This document shows, piece by piece, positions 6,979 through 12,656 of a stretch of DNA of 12,656 bases (position 1 is its first letter; each line of letters opens with the position of its first letter). The DNA comes from an uncultured archaeon (GTDB taxonomy: Archaea; Aenigmatarchaeota; Aenigmatarchaeia; CG10238-14; SCSR01): contig CALIKW010000070.1 in the NCBI GenBank assembly GCA_938017915.1, positions 1 to 12,656 on the forward strand, given 5' to 3'. The notes beneath the pieces are model-generated. The model saw only the letters and a list, made by a program, of their open reading frames with translations, searched no databases and was not told the DNA's origin. The translations under genes were made by a program, and so were the position numbers.

Positions 6979-7646
6979 TTTTCCTCACTCAACATTTTTT
7001 CAACTTTTTCAGTTAATCCGATTATATGAGATTCTTTTTCTATTAAAAGTATAGCCTCAATTGCCTTTGATTTATCTTTTCCCTTAACCCAAATAACTCC
7101 ATTCTGTCCAACTAAAAGCTCGCAATTCGTTTTGTTCTTAATTAAATTTATCATACTACCTCCCTTTCCTATTACTCTTGGAACTTTGCTTGGGGTTATC
7201 TTAACCAACACTCCACCAACAAGTTTTTTTGCATGCAGGTCGTGCATAGTAACCTGAATAATTTTATTTTTAGCAACTTTTAGAATCCTGCAAAATATTA
7301 CTTCATTAACATCATAATACTTACTTATATCAACTCTTGACGTATCTACAAATTCCTCAACAGCCTCTCCCAAGGGGAGAAAAGCTACGTAAGGAGAGTT
7401 TATATCAACAAACCACCCAGCCACTTCTACTCCTATTATAGTTCCTATAACCCTGTCTCCAACTTTCGGCATGTACTTTCCAGATAAGGCTATTACAGAT
7501 ATTTCGCTTTCTGTAATTTTTGGAATTCCTATGACTTTTGAAAAAACCTTTCCGTTTTCTTCATAAACATTATCCCCAATTCTTTTCCCTTCTCTCTCGC
7601 ATAAAAATTCTCCTGGCAAAACAATAGGCCTTTCTTTTTCATTCAT
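6975..7646 (-). CDS. rrp4: Exosome RNA-binding cap subunit Rrp4 (S1 + KH domains)
   Basis: Rrp4 sits on top of the Rrp41-Rrp42 ring and guides RNA into the channel. The 223-residue protein has an N-terminal domain with IVLPGEFLCE. A central S1 domain covers about residues 60-135 (KVGDRVIGTIIGVEVAGWFVDI). A KH domain (about 143-205) has the segment VPRVIGKGGSMINLIK with an intact GxxG loop (GKGG). A helical C-terminus follows. It overlaps SBDS upstream and Rrp41 downstream, each by ATGA, so SBDS, Rrp4 and Rrp41 form a continuously coupled translation unit. Confidence 0.96.
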   Translation of the reverse strand: MNEKERPIVLPGEFLCEREGKRIGDNVYEENGKVFSKVIGIPKITESEISVIALSGKYMPKVGDRVIGTIIGVEVAGWFVDINSPYVAFLPLGEAVEEFVDTSRVDISKYYDVNEVIFCRILKVAKNKIIQVTMHDLHAKKLVGGVLVKITPSKVPRVIGKGGSMINLIKNKTNCELLVGQNGVIWVKGKDKSKAIEAILLIEKESHIIGLTEKVEKMLSEEK

Positions 7647-8347
7647 ATTTCTTCCCTTCTTAAAATTTTCGATTCAAAACTTCCGTGAGTTAAGGATGAA
7701 ATTTTTTGGAAAAATTCATCTTGCAAGCCTCCAAGTATTTCTACCTCAACCTGCAAGCTTCCATCGTTCAACCATTTTTCTCCGATTATTTTTCCCAATT
7801 TTAAAACAGAATAGGCTTTCCCAGAAAATTGAGCAGGAATTTTGAGTTGAATTAAAACTTTTTGGAATTTTATGGGCAAAATACTTTTTATAGCATCCAC
7901 TACCTTATCAACCTGAAGCTCAGCCTCTATAAAAGGATCAACGTTAACACCAACCTGCTCCATAACGTTCAAAATCCTTTGAGGAGGGTGAGGTGTGTTA
8001 GTTTGTGGATTTATCCCTTTTTTAGAAATTATACTTGCAATTTGCATCTTTTTTTCATCTATTAGCTCTCTTCTTTGTTCAGTTGTAAGCCTAAATTCAC
8101 CTTCTTTTATTATCCTTTCTGCAATTTTTAAAAAATCTGTTGTACCGAAAAACTTTTTTAAATCTTCTTCCCTAGCTCTTTCAGCACTCCTAGCATCCTT
8201 AAAAATTTCATGAACAGCAAGTATTTCTCTTACATCCATATTCTTTCCTTTTTTAAATTCAAAGGCAAGTTTTGGGTCTACCAAAATCTCGAATTTTTCT
8301 CCAGAAATAATTAATCTACTAACTACTGCTTTTTCTATACTTACCAA
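7643..8347 (-). CDS. sdo1: Ribosome maturation protein SBDS/Sdo1
   Basis: This is the archaeal orthologue of the Shwachman-Bodian-Diamond syndrome protein, which in eukaryotes works with EFL1 to release eIF6 from the 60S subunit. The three-domain layout is clear: an FYSH domain with SGEKFEILVDPKLAFEFKKG, a helical middle domain with LTTEQRRELIDEKKMQIASIISKKGINPQT, and a C-terminal ferredoxin-like domain (about 160-234). I chose TTG at 8347. It gives MVSIEKAVVSRL, which matches archaeal homologues, and a perfect GGTGAT (8352-8357) sits 4 nt upstream. The alternative GTG at 8356 adds three residues and lies inside that ribosome binding site. It is close behind PsmA and overlaps Rrp4 by 4 nt. 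Confidence 0.95.
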   Translation of the reverse strand: MVSIEKAVVSRLIISGEKFEILVDPKLAFEFKKGKNMDVREILAVHEIFKDARSAERAREEDLKKFFGTTDFLKIAERIIKEGEFRLTTEQRRELIDEKKMQIASIISKKGINPQTNTPHPPQRILNVMEQVGVNVDPFIEAELQVDKVVDAIKSILPIKFQKVLIQLKIPAQFSGKAYSVLKLGKIIGEKWLNDGSLQVEVEILGGLQDEFFQKISSLTHGSFESKILRREEI

Positions 8348-8363
8348 GTTAATCACCGAAAAA

Positions 8364-9059
8364 CTACTTAAACTCTTTTTCGCTCAATTTCCTAAACTTT
8401 TTGTCTTCTTCCCTTATTACTGCTATATCAATATTACTTTTTTTCTCCTTTTCAGTCTTCTCTATTATCTCTACAACAAGCTTTATAGCCTCTTTTTCTG
8501 TTAGGTCTTCCTTCCATTTCTGTGCTAATATTTTGTTTGCTATGCTACTTCCTCTTCCTATTGCATATGCTTTCCATTCGTAGAGCATACCAGAAGGATC
8601 AGACTCTATTAAATGTTTTCCTGTTTTATCTATACCTCCTATTAATATAGTTACACCATAAGGCCTAAGTCCAGCATATAAAGTTGAGAGTTGCATTCTA
8701 TCTCCAATAACTCTTGCCAAATTCCAAACATCTATAGGCTCTTCATAAGTAATTCTATGAACTTGAGCTCTTATTCTACTTTGATTTATCAAAATCCTTG
8801 CATCTGCTAAAAGGCCTGAAGCAACTGCTCCTAAATGTTCATCTATCTGAAATATTTTTTCTATAGTTTCTGTTACCATAAGTTTTGCAGATGGCTTGAT
8901 AGTAGCAAGCAAAACACCGTTTTTAAAAACTATTCCAAGGGCTGTAGCCCCCCTTTTTACAGCTTCCTTAGCATACTCAACTTGAAATAGGCGACCATCT
9001 GGACTAAAAACAGCAATCGTTCTATCATAACCCATATATTCGGGTAATATTTGAGGCAT
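8364..9059 (-). CDS. psmA: 20S proteasome alpha subunit
   Basis: PsmA forms the outer rings of the 20S proteasome, gates substrate entry and docks ATPases such as PAN. The 231-residue protein has the alpha-type N-terminus GYDRTIAVFSPDGRLFQVEYAKEAV (about 10-34), absent from beta subunits. A lysine at K68 (TIEKIFQID) aligns with the K66 of the Thermoplasma subunit that binds the HbYX tails of the activator ATPases. ASGLLADARIL (about 80-90) and LRPYGVTILIGGID follow. A strong GGAGGT lies 7 nt upstream of the ATG, the best ribosome binding site in the operon, suggesting high expression. No beta subunit or PAN gene is in the window. Confidence 0.97.
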   Translation of the reverse strand: MPQILPEYMGYDRTIAVFSPDGRLFQVEYAKEAVKRGATALGIVFKNGVLLATIKPSAKLMVTETIEKIFQIDEHLGAVASGLLADARILINQSRIRAQVHRITYEEPIDVWNLARVIGDRMQLSTLYAGLRPYGVTILIGGIDKTGKHLIESDPSGMLYEWKAYAIGRGSSIANKILAQKWKEDLTEKEAIKLVVEIIEKTEKEKKSNIDIAVIREEDKKFRKLSEKEFK

Positions 9060-9110
9060 TTTTCTACCTCCAAATAAACTAACTTAATTTACATTTTTAA
9101 TTACTTAAAC
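9060..9110 (-). promoter_or_regulatory. psmA leader with strong GGAGGT ribosome binding site
   Basis: This 51-bp gap between Rnp2 and psmA is AT-rich. Reading toward psmA it contains TTTAAGTAATTAAAAA and then GGAGGTAGAAAAATG. It could carry a secondary promoter for the proteasome-exosome half of the operon. The ribosome binding site is clear; the promoter is inferred only from composition and spacing. Confidence 0.4.
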
Positions 9111-9479
9111 TTAATTTTTACCTTTAAATAAATTAACCCTTAACCCTTTTATAGTTCCAGAAATTTTTAAAATTTTAAATACAACTCTTGATTCTCCTAA
9201 CCTTGAAATTAATCCCAAACATGCTAAAACTTGGGTTAATGATTTATGGTTACATTTCACAATTCCCATCTGATTTTTTGAATCATATAAGTTTTTAATT
9301 AACCAAAGAGAAGTTTTACTCAAGCCATATTCTCCTAAAAATTCTTCCATAACATCCCACAAGTTTTTTTCTAAATCAATATAGCTTATAGGATTTTCTG
9401 AGATTATTTGAAAAGCTATGTATCTTTCCCTTTCTCTTAAAGTTGGGATTAAAGTTTTAAGTCTTTTTTTCACTTTCAT
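9111..9479 (-). CDS. rnp2: RNase P protein component 2 (Rnp2/Pop5)
   Basis: This is a protein subunit of archaeal RNase P, which trims tRNA 5' ends together with the catalytic RNA. The 122-residue protein starts with a basic stretch and has PTLRERERYIAFQIISE (12-28), the family hallmark. MGIVKCNHKSLTQVLACLGLI (about 71-91) and the closing ISGTIKGLRVNLF (about 106-118) follow. In the known complex it pairs with Rnp3/Rpp30, encoded just upstream with a 4-nt gap. A GTGATTG precedes the ATG. It is slightly shorter than some homologues but looks complete. Confidence 0.93.
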   Translation of the reverse strand: MKVKKRLKTLIPTLRERERYIAFQIISENPISYIDLEKNLWDVMEEFLGEYGLSKTSLWLIKNLYDSKNQMGIVKCNHKSLTQVLACLGLISRLGESRVVFKILKISGTIKGLRVNLFKGKN

Positions 9480-9483
9480 TCAA

Positions 9484-10200
9484 TCACTTTAAAATTTTCA
9501 CACCAGGTAAAATCCAATCAGAGCTTTTTCTTTCTGCTATCTGTTTAAAAATATTCTCAGGCACTTTTGAGATAGCAAGCTTTGCTTCCCTTAATTCTAA
9601 TCCCAATTGCACTGCCATTGAAATTAAGCACTCTGGTGATCTTAATTCCCATTGAGTAATTGCTCCTGAGCAAAGAATTATAGGAGCTTTATACTTTTTT
9701 GCCAGTTTTAAATTGTGCGCTATATTTTTCAGAATTAAGCTTCTACTTCTTCCTGTAGAAACCAAAATTTCCCTAAAATTCATTTCAATTGCCACATTAT
9801 TTTTTGCTGCAAGTTTAACACTTGTATAATCTAAGCCAGGATCTTGTCTGCCAAATTCAGGATGGGTTAATATATCAACCTCAGGAGTTTCGCAAGCAAT
9901 TCTATTCAACTTTAAATTTCCTCCCCTCACAAGCAAAACATCAAATTCCCTTCTTCTTCTTACTAAACTTTTAAGTTCTCTCAAATTTCTTGCTTCAAAA
10001 CCAAGCAAAATTTCTACTCCAAATTCTTTTTTTACTCTTTCGATTTCTACCTTCAAAAAATTCTCTTCTTTCTTTCTTAGAGGATATGCTGTAAAACAAA
10101 TTCCTGAATACCCAAGCTTTTTTGCCATAGAAACCAATTCTTCCAAACTTGATTCACCCTCGCTGAAAGCACTATGGACATGAAAATCGAAAAATTTCAT
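9484..10200 (-). CDS. rnp3: RNase P protein component 3 (Rnp3/Rpp30)
   Basis: This RNase P protein has a PHP-like TIM-barrel fold and partners Rnp2/Pop5 to activate the RNA's catalytic domain. The 238-residue protein starts MKFFDFHVHSAFSEGESSLEE, giving the HVH remnant of the PHP fold. It carries the family core RGGNLKLNRIACETPEVDILTHPEF (about 91-115), DYTSVKLAAKNNVAIEMNF, and the C-terminal PECLISMAVQLGL. I see no clear ribosome binding site before its ATG, unlike its neighbours, which fits a nearly leaderless transcript from the 50-bp gap after L15e. Confidence 0.94.
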   Translation of the reverse strand: MKFFDFHVHSAFSEGESSLEELVSMAKKLGYSGICFTAYPLRKKEENFLKVEIERVKKEFGVEILLGFEARNLRELKSLVRRRREFDVLLVRGGNLKLNRIACETPEVDILTHPEFGRQDPGLDYTSVKLAAKNNVAIEMNFREILVSTGRSRSLILKNIAHNLKLAKKYKAPIILCSGAITQWELRSPECLISMAVQLGLELREAKLAISKVPENIFKQIAERKSSDWILPGVKILK

Positions 10201-10250
10201 AATTAGAATTTGGTTGAATACTTAAAAGTAACTTATAATTTTAAAACTTA
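10201..10250 (-). promoter_or_regulatory. Possible internal promoter before rnp3
   Basis: This 50-bp gap between L15e and Rnp3 is the largest on this strand inside the operon apart from the psmA leader. Reading toward rnp3 it contains TTTTAAAATTATAAG, about 35 nt before the ATG, and no recognisable ribosome binding site. A promoter giving a very short leader is plausible but unproven. Confidence 0.35.
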
Positions 10251-10772
10251 TTATATTAATCCTCTTGCCTTTTTTCCTGCAGAAGTTAGGCCCCTAAAAA
10301 CTCTTTTCCTATGCTGCTTTTCACATATCCAATTTATTTTTGGGTCAGCTTTTATGTTTGGATGGTTAGGATCAACTAAAATAACTTCAAAGTATTTATA
10401 CTTTCCGTCTTCACCAACAGGATAAGAATTTAAAACTTCCAAATTTTTAAATTTTCTCTGAGCCTTTTCTTCAGCAATCCACCTCAAACTTTTCTTCGGA
10501 GTGAATTTTACTAAACCAGCTTTACTTGGCTTTCTTCCTCCTCTCCCATACAGCCTTCTCTTTCTTCCTCCTCTCCTTACTTTTACCCTTGCTACAACAA
10601 AGCCTTGTTTTGCTCTATATCCCAAAGCCCTTGCCCTATCTAAGCGAGTAGGTTTCTCTATCCTTTTTACCACAGGTTCTTTTCTCCACTCAATTAATCT
10701 TTTTTTAATTATTTCTTCAAGCTTAGACTTTTTCCAAGCATCTGAAATGTATTTATAAAGAGATTTTCCCAT
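10251..10772 (-). CDS. rpl15e: Large-subunit ribosomal protein L15e
   Basis: This is a 173-residue 50S protein, first gene of the exosome superoperon here as in many archaea. The start [15 protein letters not shown] fits the family, and [31 protein letters not shown] (about 41-71) is the highly conserved rRNA-binding core. [26 protein letters not shown] (about 112-137) and the closing [14 protein letters not shown] follow. It is somewhat shorter than the common about 190 residues because the basic C-terminal tail is missing. I chose the ATG at 10772. A GTG at 10781 would add three residues, but the ATG better fits the family and lies at leaderless distance from the TATA-like box. Confidence 0.95.
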   Translation of the reverse strand: MGKSLYKYISDAWKKSKLEEIIKKRLIEWRKEPVVKRIEKPTRLDRARALGYRAKQGFVVARVKVRRGGRKRRLYGRGGRKPSKAGLVKFTPKKSLRWIAEEKAQRKFKNLEVLNSYPVGEDGKYKYFEVILVDPNHPNIKADPKINWICEKQHRKRVFRGLTSAGKKARGLI

Positions 10773-10834
10773 AAAATTCACTTTTTAATTAAATTTAAAT
10801 ACTCTTCTTTATTAAAATCTTTAAAGGTGATGCC
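10773..10834. promoter_or_regulatory. Shared divergent promoter of L15e operon and small membrane protein
   Basis: This gap separates the head of the large minus-strand operon from the plus-strand membrane protein. The palindrome ATTTAAAT at 10793-10800, inside a longer A/T-only stretch, can act as TATA box in both directions. Its centre is about 24 nt from the L15e ATG, so that transcript would be leaderless. It is about 38 nt from the plus-strand TTG, leaving room for a short leader that carries GGTGAT (10826-10831). Placement is inferred from sequence only. Confidence 0.5.
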
Positions 10835-11077
10835 TTGCATCCGATAGCAAAAATAGTAGGAGGAATAATATTAATAGTTGCGAGTGTTTGGTGGATAATC
10901 AAAATGTCGTGGAAAGATTTTCTAGTAGTACTTAACGGAGCAATTCCACCCTTCATTTTCCTGATAGGAGTTTTTATAGTATGGCTAGAAATAGACGAGC
11001 TTAAAATAGAAAGAGAACTTAAGAAAGAGGAGGAAAAAGAAAAAAAGGCAAAAAAATCAAGAAAAAAGAAGAAATAA
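10835..11077 (+). CDS. Small two-helix membrane protein with Lys/Glu-rich tail, function unknown
   Basis: I do not recognise a characterised family for this 80-residue protein. It has two hydrophobic helices, about 5-24 (IAKIVGGIILIVASVWWIIKM) and 29-52 (FLVVLNGAIPPFIFLIGVFIVWLEI). A highly charged tail (53-80) begins ELKIERELKKEEE, could form a short coiled coil, and ends in almost pure lysine. By the positive-inside rule both ends should face the cytoplasm, where the tail could touch RNA or ribosomes. The start is TTG at 10835. No ATG or GTG exists upstream in frame, and a perfect GGTGAT sits 3 nt before it. It lies between the L15e operon, from which it diverges, and FEN1. Confidence 0.72.
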   Translation: MHPIAKIVGGIILIVASVWWIIKMSWKDFLVVLNGAIPPFIFLIGVFIVWLEIDELKIERELKKEEEKEKKAKKSRKKKK

Positions 11078-11128
11078 CTTTTTTTCCTTTCTTTAAAATT
11101 TTAGGAAAAAATTATTTTTAGTGTTTTT
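11078..11128 (+). promoter_or_regulatory. T-rich terminator of membrane-protein gene and likely FEN1 promoter
   Basis: Directly after the stop codon comes CTTTTTTTCCTTTCTTT, a U-rich run of the kind that ends archaeal transcripts. It is followed by TTTAAAATTTTA centred about 11098, some 30 nt before the FEN1 ATG, a suitable position for a TATA box. No ribosome binding site is evident before FEN1, which suits a short-leader transcript. Both roles are inferred. Confidence 0.45.
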
Positions 11129-12151
11129 ATGGGAGTAAACTTAAAGGATTTGGTTCCAAAAGAAGAAGTTGAACTAAGCTCTTTATCTGGGAAAAAAATA
11201 GCCATAGATGCTTTTAACGCATGCTTTCAATTTTTGAGTATAATAAGGGATAAAATGACAGGCGAGCTTTTAAGAGATTCAAAAGGGAGAATAACTTCCC
11301 ATCTTTCAGGCTTGTTTTACAGAACAGTAAATCTTGTAGAAGCAGGAATAAAGCCAGCTTATGTTTTTGATGGTGAGCCACCTAAGTTTAAACAACGCAC
11401 TTTGGAAGAAAGAGAAAGAATGAAAGAAATAGCAAGGAAAAAATGGGAAGAAGCTTTGGAAAAAGGAGAAAAAGCAATTACTTATGCCCAAGCAACTTCT
11501 GTTTTAACAGAAGAAATGATTGAAGATTCGAAAAAACTTTTAGAATACATGGGAATTCCCTGGGTTCAAGCTCTGAGTGAAGGTGAAATTCAATGCGCCC
11601 ATATGTGCAAAAAAGGTGATGTTTGGGCATCTGCCTCTCAAGACTATGATTCTATTTTGGTTGGTTCTCCACGTTTAGTAAGGAATCTTTCAATAAGTGG
11701 AAAAAGAAAATTGCCAAGGAAAGAAGTTTACGTCGAAATTAAGCCTGAAATAGTAGAACTGGAAAAAGTTTTAAAGATTCTTGGTATAACAAGAGAACAA
11801 TTAATAATAGTAGGCTTATTAATAGGCACAGACTATAACCCAGGAATTAAAGGCATAGGCCCTAAGACAGCTTTAAAAATGGTAAAAGAGTTCAAAACCT
11901 TGGATAAAGTTTTGGAAAATGTTGGATGGGAAGGTGATGTAGAAGCAAAAGAAATATACAATTTCTTTCTTAATCCTAAAGCTACTGATAAATATAAATT
12001 GGAGTGGAAAGAGCCAAACAGAGAAAAAATTATAGAGTTCATGGTTGAAGAGCATGATTTTTCTAGAGAAAGAGTGGAAAAGGCTGTTGACAAGTTAGAA
12101 CAAGCTTTTTCTGCTGGAAGGCAAACAAGCTTGAAAGGCTGGCTCAAGTAA
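11129..12151 (+). CDS. fen: Flap endonuclease 1 (FEN1)
   Basis: FEN1 cuts 5' flaps during Okazaki fragment maturation and base excision repair. The 340-residue protein is of normal length and has all expected metal-binding acids: D27 (IDAFNA), D81 (VFDGEPP), E151 and E153 (SEGEIQ), D172 and D174 (SQDYDS) and D235 (GTDYNPG). The helix-hairpin-helix type DNA-binding motif [10 protein letters not shown] follows at 239-248. The extreme C-terminus carries a PCNA-interacting box, QTSLKGWL at 332-339, so it should be recruited by the sliding clamp. The usual EAQAA context reads EIQCAHMC, a mild change outside the metal ligands. It starts at the ATG at 11129 ([10 protein letters not shown]), the standard N-terminus. 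Confidence 0.97.
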   Translation: MGVNLKDLVPKEEVELSSLSGKKIAIDAFNACFQFLSIIRDKMTGELLRDSKGRITSHLSGLFYRTVNLVEAGIKPAYVFDGEPPKFKQRTLEERERMKEIARKKWEEALEKGEKAITYAQATSVLTEEMIEDSKKLLEYMGIPWVQALSEGEIQCAHMCKKGDVWASASQDYDSILVGSPRLVRNLSISGKRKLPRKEVYVEIKPEIVELEKVLKILGITREQLIIVGLLIGTDYNPGIKGIGPKTALKMVKEFKTLDKVLENVGWEGDVEAKEIYNFFLNPKATDKYKLEWKEPNREKIIEFMVEEHDFSRERVEKAVDKLEQAFSAGRQTSLKGWLK

Positions 12152-12176
12152 AATTAGTAATTTATAAAGAAGGGAT

Positions 12177-12426
12177 ATGGTTAAATTCTAGTGAACTTAA
12201 TTTCTTTGGTTATAAGATTAAAACTAAGTGGAGCAGACCTGAAAAATGATAGAATGGAAGGATATAGAAAGTTTAAGCATCTATACTATAATGAAGTGAG
12301 CTTGATATTTTGTACCTAAATGTTGTAACTAAGGATCAAACTTATCTCATTGTTTTAGATTCTAAAAAAGCTATAGCACTAAGGGATGCTGTAAAAAAAG
12401 CTGGACAAGAAGACAAGTCGAAATAA
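12177..12426 (+). pseudogene. Frameshifted remnant of a small gene, possibly a PH-like domain protein
   Basis: No intact frame covers this stretch, but three pieces in two frames join into one plausible protein of about 80 residues. ATG at 12177 after AAGAAGGG gives MVKF then a stop. Frame at 12181-12246 gives SSELNFFGYKIKTKWSRPEK. Frame at 12246-12296 gives MIEWKDIESLSIYTIMK. Frame at 12301-12426 gives LDILYLNVVTKDQTYLIVLD followed by SKKAIALRDAVKKAG and a charged end. The second shift falls in a run of five As, and the third near 12295. The strand pattern followed by a C-terminal helix resembles small PH-like domains, but this is a weak resemblance. Flanking genes are intact, so decay is more likely than poor sequence. 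It could instead be a short real ORF in 12295-12426. Confidence 0.5.
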
Positions 12427-12518
12427 ATTTAAATTGATATTTTTAAATTTTTAGCCAACTAAACCTTAAAGTTTTTAACAGTTCAATTAATATTAATTTG
12501 TTTTCTTATATTGAAATT
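12427..12518 (+). promoter_or_regulatory. Likely promoter of glycyl-tRNA synthetase gene
   Basis: This A/T-rich gap contains a perfect 14-bp palindrome AATTAATATTAATT at 12485-12498. Its centre is about 27 nt before the glyS ATG, the right place for the TATA box of a leaderless transcript. No ribosome binding site lies near the ATG. T-runs at 12439-12452 could end transcription from upstream. A/T-only palindromes are common by chance in such DNA, so a regulatory role of the symmetry is uncertain. Confidence 0.4.
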
Positions 12519-12656
12519 ATGAACATAGAAAAGATTGTAGCAATAGCAAAAAGAAGAGGGTTTATTTTTCCTAGCTCAGAAATTTATGGTGGCTTGAGCG
12601 GTTTTTTTGATTATGGACCTTTAGGATTTTTGATGAAGAAAAAAATAGAAAATTTT
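12519..12656 (+). CDS. glyS: Glycyl-tRNA synthetase (class II, dimeric type), N-terminal fragment
   Basis: The first 46 codons of the enzyme that attaches glycine to tRNA-Gly are present; the rest lies beyond the right edge. The sequence [20 protein letters not shown], followed by [16 protein letters not shown], is the class II motif 1 region of the archaeal/eukaryal alpha2-type enzyme. The bacterial alpha2beta2 enzyme lacks it. The ATG at 12519 is the only sensible start and fits homologues. It follows the frameshifted remnant and appears to have its own promoter. Confidence 0.93.
   Translation, partial: MNIEKIVAIAKRRGFIFPSSEIYGGLSGFFDYGPLGFLMKKKIENF

Noticed and set aside
12485..12498. The 14-bp palindrome before glyS as a dedicated repressor operator
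   Set aside because: It is A/T only, and such palindromes arise easily in this composition; its position fits a plain TATA box.
12152..12518. A possible RNA gene in the longest gap
   Set aside because: I saw no tRNA cloverleaf, no GC-rich stem and no CCA-type end; coding-like pieces explain much of it better.
1..12656. CRISPR arrays, insertion sequences, long repeats or attachment sites
   Set aside because: Reading through both strands I found no regularly spaced repeats, transposase-like frames or long duplicated segments.

Overview
The window is a gene-dense, AT-rich stretch of an archaeal chromosome. The domain is clear from the gene content: an exosome (Rrp4, Rrp41, Rrp42), the proteasome alpha subunit, RNase P proteins of the Rnp2/Pop5 and Rnp3/Rpp30 type, Rpb7 and Spt4 orthologues, aIF6, SBDS, FEN1, and ribosomal proteins found only in archaea and eukaryotes (S24e, S27ae, L31e, L39e, L15e). 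Other signs agree: TATA-like boxes 24-32 nt from start codons, GGTGAT-type ribosome binding sites, and a class III (prepilin-type) signal peptide. Short proteins, 4-nt gene overlaps and low G+C would suit a small-genome lineage such as a DPANN archaeon. That placement is a guess.

Layout. Positions 1-2733 hold the 3' nearly complete part of a P-type Ca2+-transport ATPase that starts just outside the window. Positions 2770-3888 hold a tight co-directional cluster: Rpb7/RpoE1, Spt4/RpoE2, S24e and S27ae. Tail-to-tail with it, on the minus strand, are aIF6 (3885-4559) and L31e (4556-4804). A plus-strand type IV pilin-like gene (4859-5335) follows. The rest of a long minus-strand operon runs from 10772 down to 5332: L15e, Rnp3, Rnp2, PsmA, SBDS, Rrp4, Rrp41, Rrp42, L39e. 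Divergent from L15e is a small two-helix membrane protein with a charged tail (10835-11077), then FEN1 (11129-12151). A 367-bp gap holds what looks like a frameshifted small gene (12177-12426), and the first 46 codons of glycyl-tRNA synthetase run off the right edge.

How the genes work together. The minus-strand cluster is the archaeal exosome superoperon, which couples RNA degradation (exosome), RNA processing (RNase P), protein degradation (proteasome) and ribosome maturation (SBDS, ribosomal proteins). Here L39e follows Rrp42, and L31e-aIF6 follow on the same strand, so the usual L39e-L31e-aIF6 group appears joined to the exosome operon but is split by the inverted pilin gene. This puts SBDS and IF6, which act together on the 60S subunit in eukaryotes, in one neighbourhood.

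Most genes are recognisable housekeeping genes. I found no CRISPR array, mobile element, tRNA or rRNA. The most unusual items are the pilin insertion, the decayed small gene before glyS, the 26-nt S24e/S27ae overlap, and the TTG-started small membrane protein.
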